This document shows positions 1 to 9,692 of a stretch of 64,000 bases of DNA, piece by piece. A program made the position numbers and the translations under genes. The notes under the pieces are model-generated. The model was not told where the DNA came from. It did no database searches and saw nothing but the letters and a program-made list of their open reading frames with translations. Each line of letters starts with the position of its first letter. Position 1 is the stretch's first letter. The stretch is from Xanthocytophaga flava (GTDB lineage: Bacteria; Bacteroidota; Bacteroidia; Cytophagales; 172606-1): assembly GCA_030068525.1 (NCBI GenBank), contig JASJOS010000014.1:62001-126000 (forward strand), read 5' to 3'.

Positions 1-6
1 GTATTT

Positions 7-1542
7 TCATGATAAGAATGAGTCTTTGAATAGTTCTAGTCCATTGTCATTTAAAATTCTATCAAAAGGTATCAGGTAAGTGAAAGCTTTATCTTGGGCG
101 ACGACCATACCCAGTGCTGCATTAGTCTGCTCATCGTAAACAATGGAACCTGAATCACCTTTCTCAGAAACTTTAATAAGTCTATTTTGTGAATCAAGTT
201 TAGTAATAGCTATTAATTCCTTAAAATTCCACTTGCCAGGGTCTCCTGCGTAAGTGATATTGCTTAAAGGACAGCTTTCTGAATAGATGAATCCGTATTT
301 TTCTTTTTGATTAGTTTTGCCTTTGAAATAGATGCGGGTCCTGTTTCGGGCGTCATCTTTTGTCACTGTTCGGTATGAAGTTGGTACAGCCATACCTTTG
401 AAAATTGATTTATCAAGAAGCCACTTGTTAATTATTTTAGCATAAGCAATATCTGCTCTATCATTTCTATAACCGTGTTCCAATATTGCTACATATTGAT
501 CGACCCCATTTTCCCTGATTATGATTTGCTGATGTTCACTAGGTGTCAATATACTCATGCGTTCCCAGTTGTGCTTATCACTTTTTAATACGTGATAACA
601 AGAGAGTATCATAGGATCATCACTGCCTTTTTGCTTTATGATGCAACCAACCGTTCCATATCCATTGATTTTTTTTCCAACCAGATTGCCAGCTTCTCCT
701 CCAATTTGAATGGTTGCACAAGTTTCAGCTGTTCCTACATACACGGTCTGGACGTAAACGGTAAATTTATTGAGCTGAGTAGTATAGTCTACCACTGCAG
801 GAATGTTAATCAAGGTAGTGGGAGATTTAGCACGTACCAGAATGCCACGATCCATTTTACCATTTCTGAGAATAAATTCACAACTCAAGTCATTGCTATC
901 ACCATTGAGTAAAAGGTAATTTTGTTCAATGGCCCCTTTGACGATCTCATCACTATATAATTCTATTCTTTCATCCAGTTGCTTGATTGTTGTTACATTA
1001 TTGTACGTTTTTTCGTCTACAAGTTTCCTTCTTAATTCTTTAATCTGTAGAATGATATCTAATAAGTCGTGCCAGAATTTGGATCCAAAGCTGATAAATA
1101 TACCTGCAGCAAAACAGCCAATAAGGACCTTGAATACTTTTGGTATTAGTGTTAATGGCTGATCGTTTTTGAAAACATAAACCCAATGGGAAGTGCTCCA
1201 ACCCAGGCTATTCTGTGGAATAGTATTTATATTCAATAACTTGAATAAATCAGCTTTAAGAATGATTGCAACAAGAATTCCTGAGAATATAGACAAGCGT
1301 AAAACAAAATCCTCATACTTTTTTGCTTCGGTCTCATTGATATCCCGTATCTGCTTAGGTGCAATCTTAGGCAATCTAAAAGTGAACGCAATAATTCCCC
1401 ATACCCATAGTTTACTTTTGTCTTCAGCGTAGAGTTTGATAAAATTCGAGATTCGTTCACTTATCAAACTGAGAATAAAGAATATAATCAGTACGGCAAT
1501 TAGGTTATCATTTAAGTCAACAGTGACCTGAGCGACCAACAT
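7..1542 (-). CDS. Membrane-anchored trypsin-like serine protease
   Basis: This is a 511-residue protein with two parts. The N-terminal part has three hydrophobic segments (about residues 14-31, 81-100 and 136-158), followed by a charged helical stretch at about 160-200. The C-terminal part carries a trypsin-like triad: His317 in a SCYHVL context, Asp364 in RADIAYAK and Ser464 in the classic GDSGS motif. It should therefore be an active chymotrypsin-fold peptidase tethered to the inner membrane; the side of the membrane on which the protease sits cannot be decided. It reads away from the protease-STAND operon, within the same tRNA-Pro-linked island. The neighbourhood suggests a conflict or stress role, but this is inference. 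The stop codon is only six bases from the window edge, so anything further downstream is unseen. Confidence 0.8.
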   Translation of the reverse strand: MLVAQVTVDLNDNLIAVLIIFFILSLISERISNFIKLYAEDKSKLWVWGIIAFTFRLPKIAPKQIRDINETEAKKYEDFVLRLSIFSGILVAIILKADLFKLLNINTIPQNSLGWSTSHWVYVFKNDQPLTLIPKVFKVLIGCFAAGIFISFGSKFWHDLLDIILQIKELRRKLVDEKTYNNVTTIKQLDERIELYSDEIVKGAIEQNYLLLNGDSNDLSCEFILRNGKMDRGILVRAKSPTTLINIPAVVDYTTQLNKFTVYVQTVYVGTAETCATIQIGGEAGNLVGKKINGYGTVGCIIKQKGSDDPMILSCYHVLKSDKHNWERMSILTPSEHQQIIIRENGVDQYVAILEHGYRNDRADIAYAKIINKWLLDKSIFKGMAVPTSYRTVTKDDARNRTRIYFKGKTNQKEKYGFIYSESCPLSNITYAGDPGKWNFKELIAITKLDSQNRLIKVSEKGDSGSIVYDEQTNAALGMVVAQDKAFTYLIPFDRILNDNGLELFKDSFLS

Positions 1543-1682
1543 CTTACTATTTTAATAAGTAGTTTCGTGAATTTGTTACTGGCTATATGCCATGTGAAAA
1601 AGCAAGTTTTCTTTCTAACAAGGTATGCGGAAATAAAAAGTAGCACAATACCTCAAACGAGGTATTTTTATATCTTGAGAAT

Positions 1683-1883
1683 GCCTTATTTTTATCAGAT
1701 ACAGCCGAAAAGATTGAGGCTTGGCGGCTGGATTACAACCAATTCCGACCTCACAGTTCCCTGAAAGGGCTTATACCCTGTCAGATGGAAGAGCAATCGC
1801 AAGTATTCAATACCGCCGATTTCTCCAGCACCTCTGCTTTGATCTACCCGATCTTAAATTTGCGTAGACGTCAATTCCGATAA
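1683..1883 (+). pseudogene. IS3-family transposase C-terminal remnant
   Basis: An open frame of about 66 codons ends at a TAA. It encodes the typical end of an IS3-family integrase-core transposase, including WRLDYNQFRPHSSLKGL, which resembles the last catalytic-domain motif of IS3/IS407-type OrfB proteins. There is no upstream transposase frame, no OrfA and no recognisable inverted repeats, so only a fragment is left. It marks earlier insertion and deletion in the island, between the membrane protease and the PEGA-like pseudogene. The fragment start is approximate, because the frame opens without a credible start codon. Confidence 0.7.
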
Positions 1884-2195
1884 TTGATTATCATAACAAA
1901 TCATAACCGGTAAGGGTATGCCGGTAGAGGGCATTTGGTGGATTTATGTAGGGTTTTATCCAGTTTTTCTATTTGCAAATGAGTGTAGTTTATTACTACA
2001 AAGATTGAAAACGTTTGACTGATTTAGTAGCATGTATGATTTGTATGCATTTTATTGAAAGTAACACGCAAAATACCCGCTTTCGGGGATTGCCTGTAAT
2101 ACAAAGAAACCCGATATTGCCACACAGTCAGTTCTGCATTTTGCTAACAACAAAGAGGATAAACTTCTTCATTCAAAACAACTATACGATACACT

Positions 2196-3458
2196 ATGCA
2201 CAAATATTTCATTTTTGCTGGCTTACTTCTATTTAGTATGCCTGCCGTCGCACAGGAATCAACTGCCATAAGCCCGGCAAGTCAATCATTACCTTCTACC
2301 TCTTCATTAGCCGTGTTGATTATAAATACCAATGCATCTGGAGGACTATTCATTGATGGAGAATCCTTTGGAACTATTCAGGCCAATACACCTAAGAAGC
2401 TCAGTATGGAAGTGGGCGAACATTTTGTGCAGGTAAAGTCGGCTGGTCAGGTTAAAAACGAAACAGTGAATTTGGAGGCTGGCAAGAAAAAGATATTGGA
2501 TTGGAACCTGACCCCGGTTGCAACGAATGCTACTGCGCTTAGTACCTCCAATTCAAGCGGGGAAGTAGCCAATCTCAATTTTACTTTACCTGGTGTGACT
2601 ACCCAATAAGCCCAGGTATTTTACTTTGCTTTTGAAAAGGGTGATGAGATGGTGATTAACTGCAACCTAGTAAATGCCAAGGGAACTAACTAGATTCTGG
2701 TATCCACTTTTCCCAACAATGCCATTAAGCATAGTAACACGGCTTTTAAAGAATTAAAGGATATAAAAATACGGGTGGACGAAAGGTCTATCTACAAATT
2801 CACTTTGATGACCAATCATTTGCTGGACCGCACGTGCAATCTGCTCATCAATCGCGTTCCACAAAGTGAGAAAACCGCTGGATTTAACACCAATGTACGT
2901 AAGGGTATTAAGGCGGTGGCAAAAACGCTGGTAGAGAAAGAACAGAACTTCATCAATAGTGGATCTAATGCTAACTTTAAGGGTGGGCAATCCAGGGTAG
3001 CCATTCCAGTAACGCTGCCTCCCAACACCATAGAATGGTATTACACTTTTTCGGCTTCGCGTGATCAAGCCCTGATTAAAAAAACAGCCGAGCAATTGCA
3101 ACTAGGAAAAGAGTTGACAAAGCTGTTGGTAAAAGCTTCGGGTGCGGGTTGGATTGCTGGAAAAGCCACCAACATTGCCGTCGATAACCTGACCCAGCCG
3201 CCAGGATCGGACTATTGTGATATTGTGTTGCTGGATCAGGAAAACAGGAGCCTGTTTTTGAATAAAGTTGAATACCGCCACTACCCGGTGGGGTCACGTT
3301 CAAACCTGAAATCAGGAGTAGTAAAACTAACCGATTTTAACCAAGGTACGTGGTATTTGGGCATCCGCAATCCGGATATATGGACAGGAATCAATACGGT
3401 TGTACAAATAGTTGCGGTTGTTTTGGAAGAGGAAATTGTAATGGAGCAAGCAGAATAA
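2196..3458 (+). pseudogene. Secreted PEGA-like protein gene with two in-frame stops
   Basis: The frame opens with a clear signal peptide (MHKYFIFAGLLLFSMPAVAQ) and a beta-rich PEGA-like domain at about residues 40-110 (GGLFIDGESFG, then VGEHFVQV). It is interrupted by TAA at 2607 and TAG at 2691, then continues in exactly the same frame to 3458. Between and after the stops the translation remains protein-like (AQVFYFAFEKGDEMVINCNLV, then KELKDIKIRVDERSIYKFTL), so the ancestral product was about 420 residues. It looks like a periplasmic or surface protein of unknown function in which two nonsense mutations arose without frameshift. It lies directly upstream of the protease-STAND operon on the same strand. 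A downstream fragment could be translated from 2775, but nothing supports that. Confidence 0.7.
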
Positions 3459-3471
3459 CTTAGGTACTATT

Positions 3472-3487
3472 ATGTAAACAGTTACAT
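3472..3487. promoter_or_regulatory. Short inverted repeat upstream of protease-STAND gene
   Basis: ATGTAA and TTACAT face each other across ACAG, about 65 bases before the start of the protease-STAND gene. The position suits an operator, but the arms are only six bases and could be chance. No clear TAnnTTTG promoter box was found next to it. Confidence 0.2.
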
Positions 3488-3552
3488 TTTACTTTCAAAA
3501 ACATCCGTTTTGGTTATCCGATTTGCCTAAACTCATTTTAAACGTTTAATTA

Positions 3553-6500
3553 ATGCTGCCGGAAAACGATAATCTTTTATCAAGATTGACAGTACGTCTC
3601 CAAAATACCAGTTCTTTGCAAACAGTTGGTAGTGGCACTATTTACTATTCTGAGCATCTCAAAGATAAGGTATATATTCTTACAGCTGCACACTGTCTTT
3701 ATCAGGATAGTTCTTCATTCCAAGCTCCCTTTACGCATATAAACATTGACATTTATAATCCTGAAACAAATTCCTACAGTTCAATAACCTCTACAATTGA
3801 TCCTAATCTTGTCTCTCCGCAAGAAGACAACGATCTTGCTGTATTAGTACTCGACAAAACACAAATAGAAGCTACCACAGGTCATATTCCAATAGTACTA
3901 GTAACAAAAGAGAAACAAACTGTTACAACATTTGTGGCAAAAGGTTTTCCTAACGCTACTCTCGGAAAAGAATTAGCCTGTATATATCCGGCTTGGGTAC
4001 AAGTCATGACGGGTGTAAACAAGTTTCAATTAGGGCTTGAGGAGGACTATACAAGTTGGTCAACGCTAGGGTTTTCAGGAAGTGGGGTGTTTTTGCATAC
4101 GAACAATCAATTGTATTTGCATGGGATCTTTACTCGTTTCAGACCTGAAGGCAAGGGAAAAGTGATTTATTGTCAATATGTGGAAGCTATAAATCAACTA
4201 TTAGAGAATAGCTACTTACCACTTATCTCTTTCACATTTTTAGGTGAAAATGGCCTCACTCCTGATTTTTTCAAGACGCATATCAAAACTGCTATCAAAA
4301 ATTTAGGCCCTCGGTTTAATGAAGAATTGAATTTCAGATTGCCCGTGGCTCAACGTTTTCATGATATGGCCAGAGACAATGTATTTAAACAGAAATTGAT
4401 TAAATGCATTGACAATTACTTGCTGGCTCGTAATTACTTACATAGCAAAGAATATACGTTACTTGATGGAATAGAAACGGATTACCAAAGTTTCCGCGAA
4501 GAACTAGAAAAGTGGATCCACACTATTAATTGGAGTCCCGATCAAAAAATTAATAGTGAATTATTGACAAGCAAGTTGAATTCCTTGAATGAAAGAGTTT
4601 CCATTAAGCGAAATCAATTGCATTCACTACAATGGGAGGAAGAAAGAAAGAATCTTGGTAAACAAAAAGACCCTAACTATAAGGCTCCCTTTGAAGGGGA
4701 ATTAAGTCGGCTCAGAGAAATTTCTCAAACCAACAATGATTTTCTAGACTCTCTGCATAAGATTGACATTCATTTAGCCAATTCGCCCTATTTTCTCATT
4801 CAGGGAGATGCAGGATGTGGTAAGTCTCATTTACTTGGAGACATCGCTCAGGAACGAATGAAACGGCAAAAGCCGACTTTATTGATTTTGGGACAATCCA
4901 TCAGAAGAGAGAGAGGCCTTTGGCAAAACATTTTAAACCAGTTGGATTTATCTTGTAGTAAAGATGCATTGCTGAGTTCTTTAAATAATATTGGTAAACA
5001 GATAGGCTCAAGGGTATTGATCTTAGTTGATGCCCTAAACGAAGGCGATGGAAAAAAAGTATGGCCTACAGAACTGGCAGGATTTATAAGTGAAATCACT
5101 CCTTATCCTTTTATTGGCTTGGTTTTAACAGTACGCAGTACCTACTATGACGTAGTTGTTCCCAAAGCTGTACAAGAAGATTCAAATATAACTCGGTTCA
5201 CCCATCAAGGTTTCAAAGGTAATGAATATGCCGCTCTAAATTTGTTTTGTGAACATTATGGTTTGCAACAACCCAACTTCCCCATTCTTTCTCCAGAATT
5301 TACTCATCCTCTTTTCTTGCAACTCATTTGCGAAAGTGTAAAAGCCTCCAGACGCAAAACGTTTCCTCAAGGATTCCAGGGTATAAAATCAATCTATGAA
5401 TACTATATGAAGCACATAAATCAAAAGCTAAGTAATAGAAGAGATGAATACCGTTTAAGAACCCAGCTTGCTCAACAAGCGATATATGCCGTTGCTCAAG
5501 CTTGTTTTCGAAAAGATAATCGAATCCTTTATCTTGAAGAGGCTAATGAATTATTTGATAACCAGTTTGCAAGGTTCCCCAATCTATTGGCAGATTTGAT
5601 CGAAGATAACGTGCTTATCAAGAATTTGTATCATGAATATAAAACAGATGAGCAAAAAGAGGCCATCTACTTTGCGTATGAACGGTTTGGGGACTTCCTG
5701 ATGGCAGAGCAGTTGTTACAGGACTGTTCTAATGCAAAAGAAGTAAAAAAAAGTTTCAAGAAAGGAAATGCTTTGGGTAAGCTTGCAGAAGACTCGTATT
5801 GGTATAATGAGGGAATATTAGAAGCAATGGCAGTTCTACTGCCTGAAAAGTTCAATATTGAAATTGTGGAAGTGTTTAATTGGATTTTTAAAGAGGAGCC
5901 ATCTAACCAATCAAATATTGATGATCATTTAAATCACTATTTGTTGCGTAGTCTGAAATGGCGTACCATTAACAGTATCAACGAGCAAAAGTTAGTAAAG
6001 TGGTTTAGGGGAAATCAGTTTTCACTTGATGATAATACATACATCTTCCACTTACTTGAAATGGCTAGTCTTCCTAGCCATCCCTTTAACGGAGATAGGT
6101 TGCATCGTATTCTTAAGCAATTCCCAATGCCCAAGCGGGACGGGTTTTGGCAGCAAATGATTCGGTTATTTAGCGGTACAGATGATGACGGAAATGCTTA
6201 TCCCATTACACGTCTTATGGATTGGGCATGGCAATCGAATATTTCAACTGCATTGGAGACTGAAATGGCTCGATTAACTGGACAGACCTTGGCATGGGTA
6301 TTATCATCAACTGATCGAGCTCTCCGCGATAAGGTTACAAAAGCAATGGTCAATTTACTGGAAGAACAGTCGGATGCTTTGACAGCTATTCTCCAGGCCT
6401 TCAACGATATTGACGATATGTACATTTTGGAACGCTTATATGCCGTAGCATATGGATGTGCTTTACGTACTTCGACGGATTCAAGCCTGCAGGCAATAGC

Positions 6501-8301
6501 TCAATTCACATTCGATACCATATTTAAACCCGGCAACCCTCCTAATCATATCTTACTTCGTGATTACGCACGAAACATCATTGAATATGCTCTTTACAAA
6601 CAACTCCCTATTCACATTGACGAGGAATTGATTCGCCCTCCTTATAGGAGCAAAATGCCAGGTAAAATACCAACTAAGGACAATATTAAAAAATATGAAA
6701 TTGATCATGAAAGTCCAAGTTATCGGGAAAATAATGGCTCTGCGAATAATGACATATTACATTCAGTTATGGATTGGGATTTTGGGAACTATATCATCGA
6801 TCCAGCTTTGAGTGATTTTTCGCCAATAAGCTACACAATGAGCCTTGAATACAAAAACTTTGTTAAAAACTTAAACAAGAATCAAAGAGAAGCTATTAAG
6901 GGTGTTGAGGCCTATTATGAGATGCTACCCTTATTAAGAAAAATGAAGGAACAAAATAATAGTAAAATCATAAGTCAGGCGCAAATAGATGAATTGATAG
7001 AATCTGGAAAAACTCATCTTGAACAATTCGAGTCGCTATTAGATGGATTGTTGGATACAGAACAGAGAAGATTTTTTAAGGAAAAGATAATCCCTCACTT
7101 TGAAAGTGTTCTCAGGACAAAAAACGACTCGATTAACTTTTTTGACACTTTTCCCATAAGACGCTGGATAGTCCAACGCGTATTTGAATTAGGTTATGAT
7201 TCTACATTACATGGTTCTTACGATTCCAGAGTCTCAAGTTATAGTAGGCATTCAGAAAACAAGGTTGAACGTATTGGTAAAAAATACCAGTGGATTGCTT
7301 TTTATGAAATAATGGCAATGGTTACAGATAACTATAAACTGCGTGAGGTTGGTGGTTGGAAACATAAAACTACATATAAAAGTTACCAAGGTCCTTGGGA
7401 GCCGTATTTGCGCAATATAGATCCAGTATTTACAACTAAAAACAGTAGTTTGAAAATCGTTGAAGACGATGATTTGGGAGTTGGTGAGGTTATTACAACC
7501 TGGTGGGGTGAAGAACCTTATACCTACTGGTATACTCCCGATGCCGAATGGATGAAAGCTACGAAAGACCTTCCTAACCCTGTTAAAGTCATACAAAAGA
7601 CGGATGAAGCTGGACAAGAATGGCTTTATTTGCATTTGAATAAAAGCTGGAATGAACCCAAGCCTATTGGTAAAGAGAAATACCGTACACGCAGAAAAGA
7701 TTTATGGTATTTCATTCAAGGCTATCTGGTAAAAAAGAAAGACAAAGACAAAACAATTGAAAGATTGAGGAGACAAAATTTTTCAGGAAGATGGATACCT
7801 GAACATGCCACATTTATTCATCTCTGTAATCGGGAAAATTACTGGTCTCCTGCATCCAAAGATATGCATAAGGCTTATCAAATAAAGGTATGGGAACCCC
7901 TTAGAGATTCAAATCTTAAAGTAATGATTGCAACATCTGAAGCGGTAGGGGAAATGAGTGAAGACAGGTCTGAAGCTCATCTCCGGTACGATATGCCCTG
8001 TCGCACCCTATTTGAAGGAATGAATCTTCAGTATGCATCGAAAGATGGGGATTTAAAAAACACAAAAGGAGAAATAGTTGTAACCAGTATCAATCCGCAA
8101 GGTGTTCTCATCAGGAAAGGCGACTTTCTGGAATTTTTGAAGAAGAATAATTTAGATGTTATCTGGACTTTATTAGGAGAGAAAAGATCCATAAACAATT
8201 CTGACAAACTTAGAAATAACCTTTTCAGCACCATTTGCGGTGTGTATTATTATGAAGAAGATAAGATTAAGGGATCATCGGTTATATATGAAGACAGATA
8301 A
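3553..8301 (+). CDS. Trypsin-like protease fused to STAND NTPase (Avs-like)
   Basis: This 1582-residue protein has three parts. Residues 1-220 are a trypsin-like protease with His47 (TAAHC), Asp94 (DNDLAVL) and Ser175 (GFSGSG). A linker near 250-265 carries LGPRFNEEL, a stretch I associate from memory with Avs-type proteins. A P-loop NTPase follows, with Walker A GDAGCGKS at 418-425 and Walker B ending in DALNEG at 493-498, typical of NACHT/STAND ATPases. The remaining roughly 880 residues are mostly helical, with a distinct last 150 residues, and have no motif I can name; in Avs proteins this part recognises phage proteins. The predicted role is an intracellular sensor that oligomerises on ligand binding and switches on its protease. 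It has no signal peptide or membrane segment, and forms an operon with the hydrolase 3 nt downstream. Domain assignment is firm; the defence role is inferred. Confidence 0.85.
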   Translation: MLPENDNLLSRLTVRLQNTSSLQTVGSGTIYYSEHLKDKVYILTAAHCLYQDSSSFQAPFTHINIDIYNPETNSYSSITSTIDPNLVSPQEDNDLAVLVLDKTQIEATTGHIPIVLVTKEKQTVTTFVAKGFPNATLGKELACIYPAWVQVMTGVNKFQLGLEEDYTSWSTLGFSGSGVFLHTNNQLYLHGIFTRFRPEGKGKVIYCQYVEAINQLLENSYLPLISFTFLGENGLTPDFFKTHIKTAIKNLGPRFNEELNFRLPVAQRFHDMARDNVFKQKLIKCIDNYLLARNYLHSKEYTLLDGIETDYQSFREELEKWIHTINWSPDQKINSELLTSKLNSLNERVSIKRNQLHSLQWEEERKNLGKQKDPNYKAPFEGELSRLREISQTNNDFLDSLHKIDIHLANSPYFLIQGDAGCGKSHLLGDIAQERMKRQKPTLLILGQSIRRERGLWQNILNQLDLSCSKDALLSSLNNIGKQIGSRVLILVDALNEGDGKKVWPTELAGFISEITPYPFIGLVLTVRSTYYDVVVPKAVQEDSNITRFTHQGFKGNEYAALNLFCEHYGLQQPNFPILSPEFTHPLFLQLICESVKASRRKTFPQGFQGIKSIYEYYMKHINQKLSNRRDEYRLRTQLAQQAIYAVAQACFRKDNRILYLEEANELFDNQFARFPNLLADLIEDNVLIKNLYHEYKTDEQKEAIYFAYERFGDFLMAEQLLQDCSNAKEVKKSFKKGNALGKLAEDSYWYNEGILEAMAVLLPEKFNIEIVEVFNWIFKEEPSNQSNIDDHLNHYLLRSLKWRTINSINEQKLVKWFRGNQFSLDDNTYIFHLLEMASLPSHPFNGDRLHRILKQFPMPKRDGFWQQMIRLFSGTDDDGNAYPITRLMDWAWQSNISTALETEMARLTGQTLAWVLSSTDRALRDKVTKAMVNLLEEQSDALTAILQAFNDIDDMYILERLYAVAYGCALRTSTDSSLQAIAQFTFDTIFKPGNPPNHILLRDYARNIIEYALYKQLPIHIDEELIRPPYRSKMPGKIPTKDNIKKYEIDHESPSYRENNGSANNDILHSVMDWDFGNYIIDPALSDFSPISYTMSLEYKNFVKNLNKNQREAIKGVEAYYEMLPLLRKMKEQNNSKIISQAQIDELIESGKTHLEQFESLLDGLLDTEQRRFFKEKIIPHFESVLRTKNDSINFFDTFPIRRWIVQRVFELGYDSTLHGSYDSRVSSYSRHSENKVERIGKKYQWIAFYEIMAMVTDNYKLREVGGWKHKTTYKSYQGPWEPYLRNIDPVFTTKNSSLKIVEDDDLGVGEVITTWWGEEPYTYWYTPDAEWMKATKDLPNPVKVIQKTDEAGQEWLYLHLNKSWNEPKPIGKEKYRTRRKDLWYFIQGYLVKKKDKDKTIERLRRQNFSGRWIPEHATFIHLCNRENYWSPASKDMHKAYQIKVWEPLRDSNLKVMIATSEAVGEMSEDRSEAHLRYDMPCRTLFEGMNLQYASKDGDLKNTKGEIVVTSINPQGVLIRKGDFLEFLKKNNLDVIWTLLGEKRSINNSDKLRNNLFSTICGVYYYEEDKIKGSSVIYEDR

Positions 8302-8304
8302 ATA

Positions 8305-9387
8305 ATGATGGACATATTTTTTTATCAAGCAGAATGCGGGGATGCTGCTCGTATTTGCTACGTAGGCACAGATGGAAAACCTCATAATATATTTGTAGAC
8401 GCTGGGTATGAACGCACCTTTCGCCATGCGTTAGCAGAAGAGATACAAACGCTTGAAATTGCTAGTGAACAAATTGACTTGTGGGTAGTATCGCATATCC
8501 ATGACGATCATATTGGGGGTGTATTATCTTACATCAAAGCAATAAAAGATGGAGAATTCACTGATATTGTTCACGCATGGTACTATAATCCACCAAGAGA
8601 AACCTTCTCAACCCTGAGCCCTCCTTCTCATTCAATCAGTGAAGCGAAAAGCATTCAGCAAGGTGATGACTTACTGACCTATCTTTCGAGTGTCAATAAA
8701 GTTCCGGAAGTAGATTTTACGACAAGTTTGCCCGAAATAAATCTTCATGGGTTAAAGATTACTATTCTTTCGCCAACACCTGAAAAATTAGAGATGCTTC
8801 GAGAGAAATATCCACCTCTGCAAGATAATCCATTTGAGCGAGAGGAAGATTTGGTCGTAAGTCATGCTGTGGCAGCGGTAGGATATGACTATCACATTCG
8901 CATTGATGAGTTTGATTTATCTCAGTGGCGAGAAGATAACTCTGTTGAAAATGGTAGCAGTATATCATTTCTCACTGAGTATGAAGGTAAAAAAGTTCTA
9001 TGGCTTGCGGATGCCCATCCAAGTGTGATTGCAAACTCTCTTTTGAGATTAGGATATTCAGTGGATAATCCTCTTATATGCGAATGGGTGAAAGTAGCTC
9101 ATCATGGAAGTAAGGGAAACAACAGTCAGTTGCTTTACTCGATGGTTAGATGCAATAACTACCTGATGAGTGTTAATGGGGAGAACAGGCACAATCTTCC
9201 AAGTAAAGAATGCTTAGCAAGAATTTTGCGACAACAAGAAAGGCCGCCAGGCTCGAAATATCATTTCTATTTCACCTATGACAATGAAATCCTAAGAAGC
9301 ATATTTACTGTTGATCAAAGAGAGGTGTTTGAAAGGTACGACTTTACTGTGACCTTTTTGAAAGACAAGCGTTTGCACGTTTATTAA
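8305..9387 (+). CDS. Metallo-beta-lactamase-fold hydrolase, ComEC-like
   Basis: This 360-residue protein has the metal-binding motif HIHDDH (His64, His66, Asp68, His69), a later LADAH segment with Asp236 and His238, and AHHGS with His266 and His267. The order matches the MBL-fold domains of the ComEC/Rec2 type, which are often nucleases or phosphodiesterases. It has no signal peptide, so it should act in the cytoplasm. The start lies 3 nt after the stop of the protease-STAND gene, so the two are almost certainly co-transcribed and translationally coupled. A second ATG follows immediately and could serve equally. MBL hydrolases accompany STAND proteins in type I AVAST loci, as I recall that system; the substrate here is unknown. 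Confidence 0.85.
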   Translation: MMDIFFYQAECGDAARICYVGTDGKPHNIFVDAGYERTFRHALAEEIQTLEIASEQIDLWVVSHIHDDHIGGVLSYIKAIKDGEFTDIVHAWYYNPPRETFSTLSPPSHSISEAKSIQQGDDLLTYLSSVNKVPEVDFTTSLPEINLHGLKITILSPTPEKLEMLREKYPPLQDNPFEREEDLVVSHAVAAVGYDYHIRIDEFDLSQWREDNSVENGSSISFLTEYEGKKVLWLADAHPSVIANSLLRLGYSVDNPLICEWVKVAHHGSKGNNSQLLYSMVRCNNYLMSVNGENRHNLPSKECLARILRQQERPPGSKYHFYFTYDNEILRSIFTVDQREVFERYDFTVTFLKDKRLHVY

Positions 9388-9468
9388 AAAAATCAAGTCA
9401 TCAGATCAGATGATTCATAAGTCTTACAAAATTAGCTTGATGAAGCTGACTTCGCCACAGTTTTTTCA

Positions 9469-9633
9469 TTATCCCTGAAACACTCGTGCCCGGTACCAGG
9501 CTAAATTCTTCGGATCAGGCAGATACATGGATTCAGTCGGTAGCGTAATCTGCTTTCCAGCAAAAGGGCGGATGGCATGGGTAGAGGCTCGCTCCGTAAA
9601 CCGGGCGGAGTCAGGTGCCTTTGTATAATACTT
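9469..9633 (-). pseudogene. Possible remnant of an unidentified gene
   Basis: In the gap behind the MBL gene the minus strand has a 54-codon open frame with protein-like composition (RASTHAIRPFAGKQITLP, then YLPDPKNLAWYRARVFQG) and no start codon. It looks like the 3' end of a decayed gene, but I do not recognise the family. The rest of 9388-9692 shows nothing else convincing. Confidence 0.3.
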
Positions 9634-9692
9634 TCAGTTTTTCTATGCGTTCCAAACATTGTTTTGTTAGCTCACTTGTTAGTTTAGCGCTA

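Noticed and set aside
1567-1764. Open frame starting MNLLLAICHVKK
   Set aside because: The transposase-like translation lies in another frame over the same bases, so this frame is a shadow.
2607-2693. Programmed readthrough or recoding at the two stops of the PEGA-like gene
   Set aside because: Two different stop codons, no recoding structure seen, and a nearby transposase scar make simple decay more likely.
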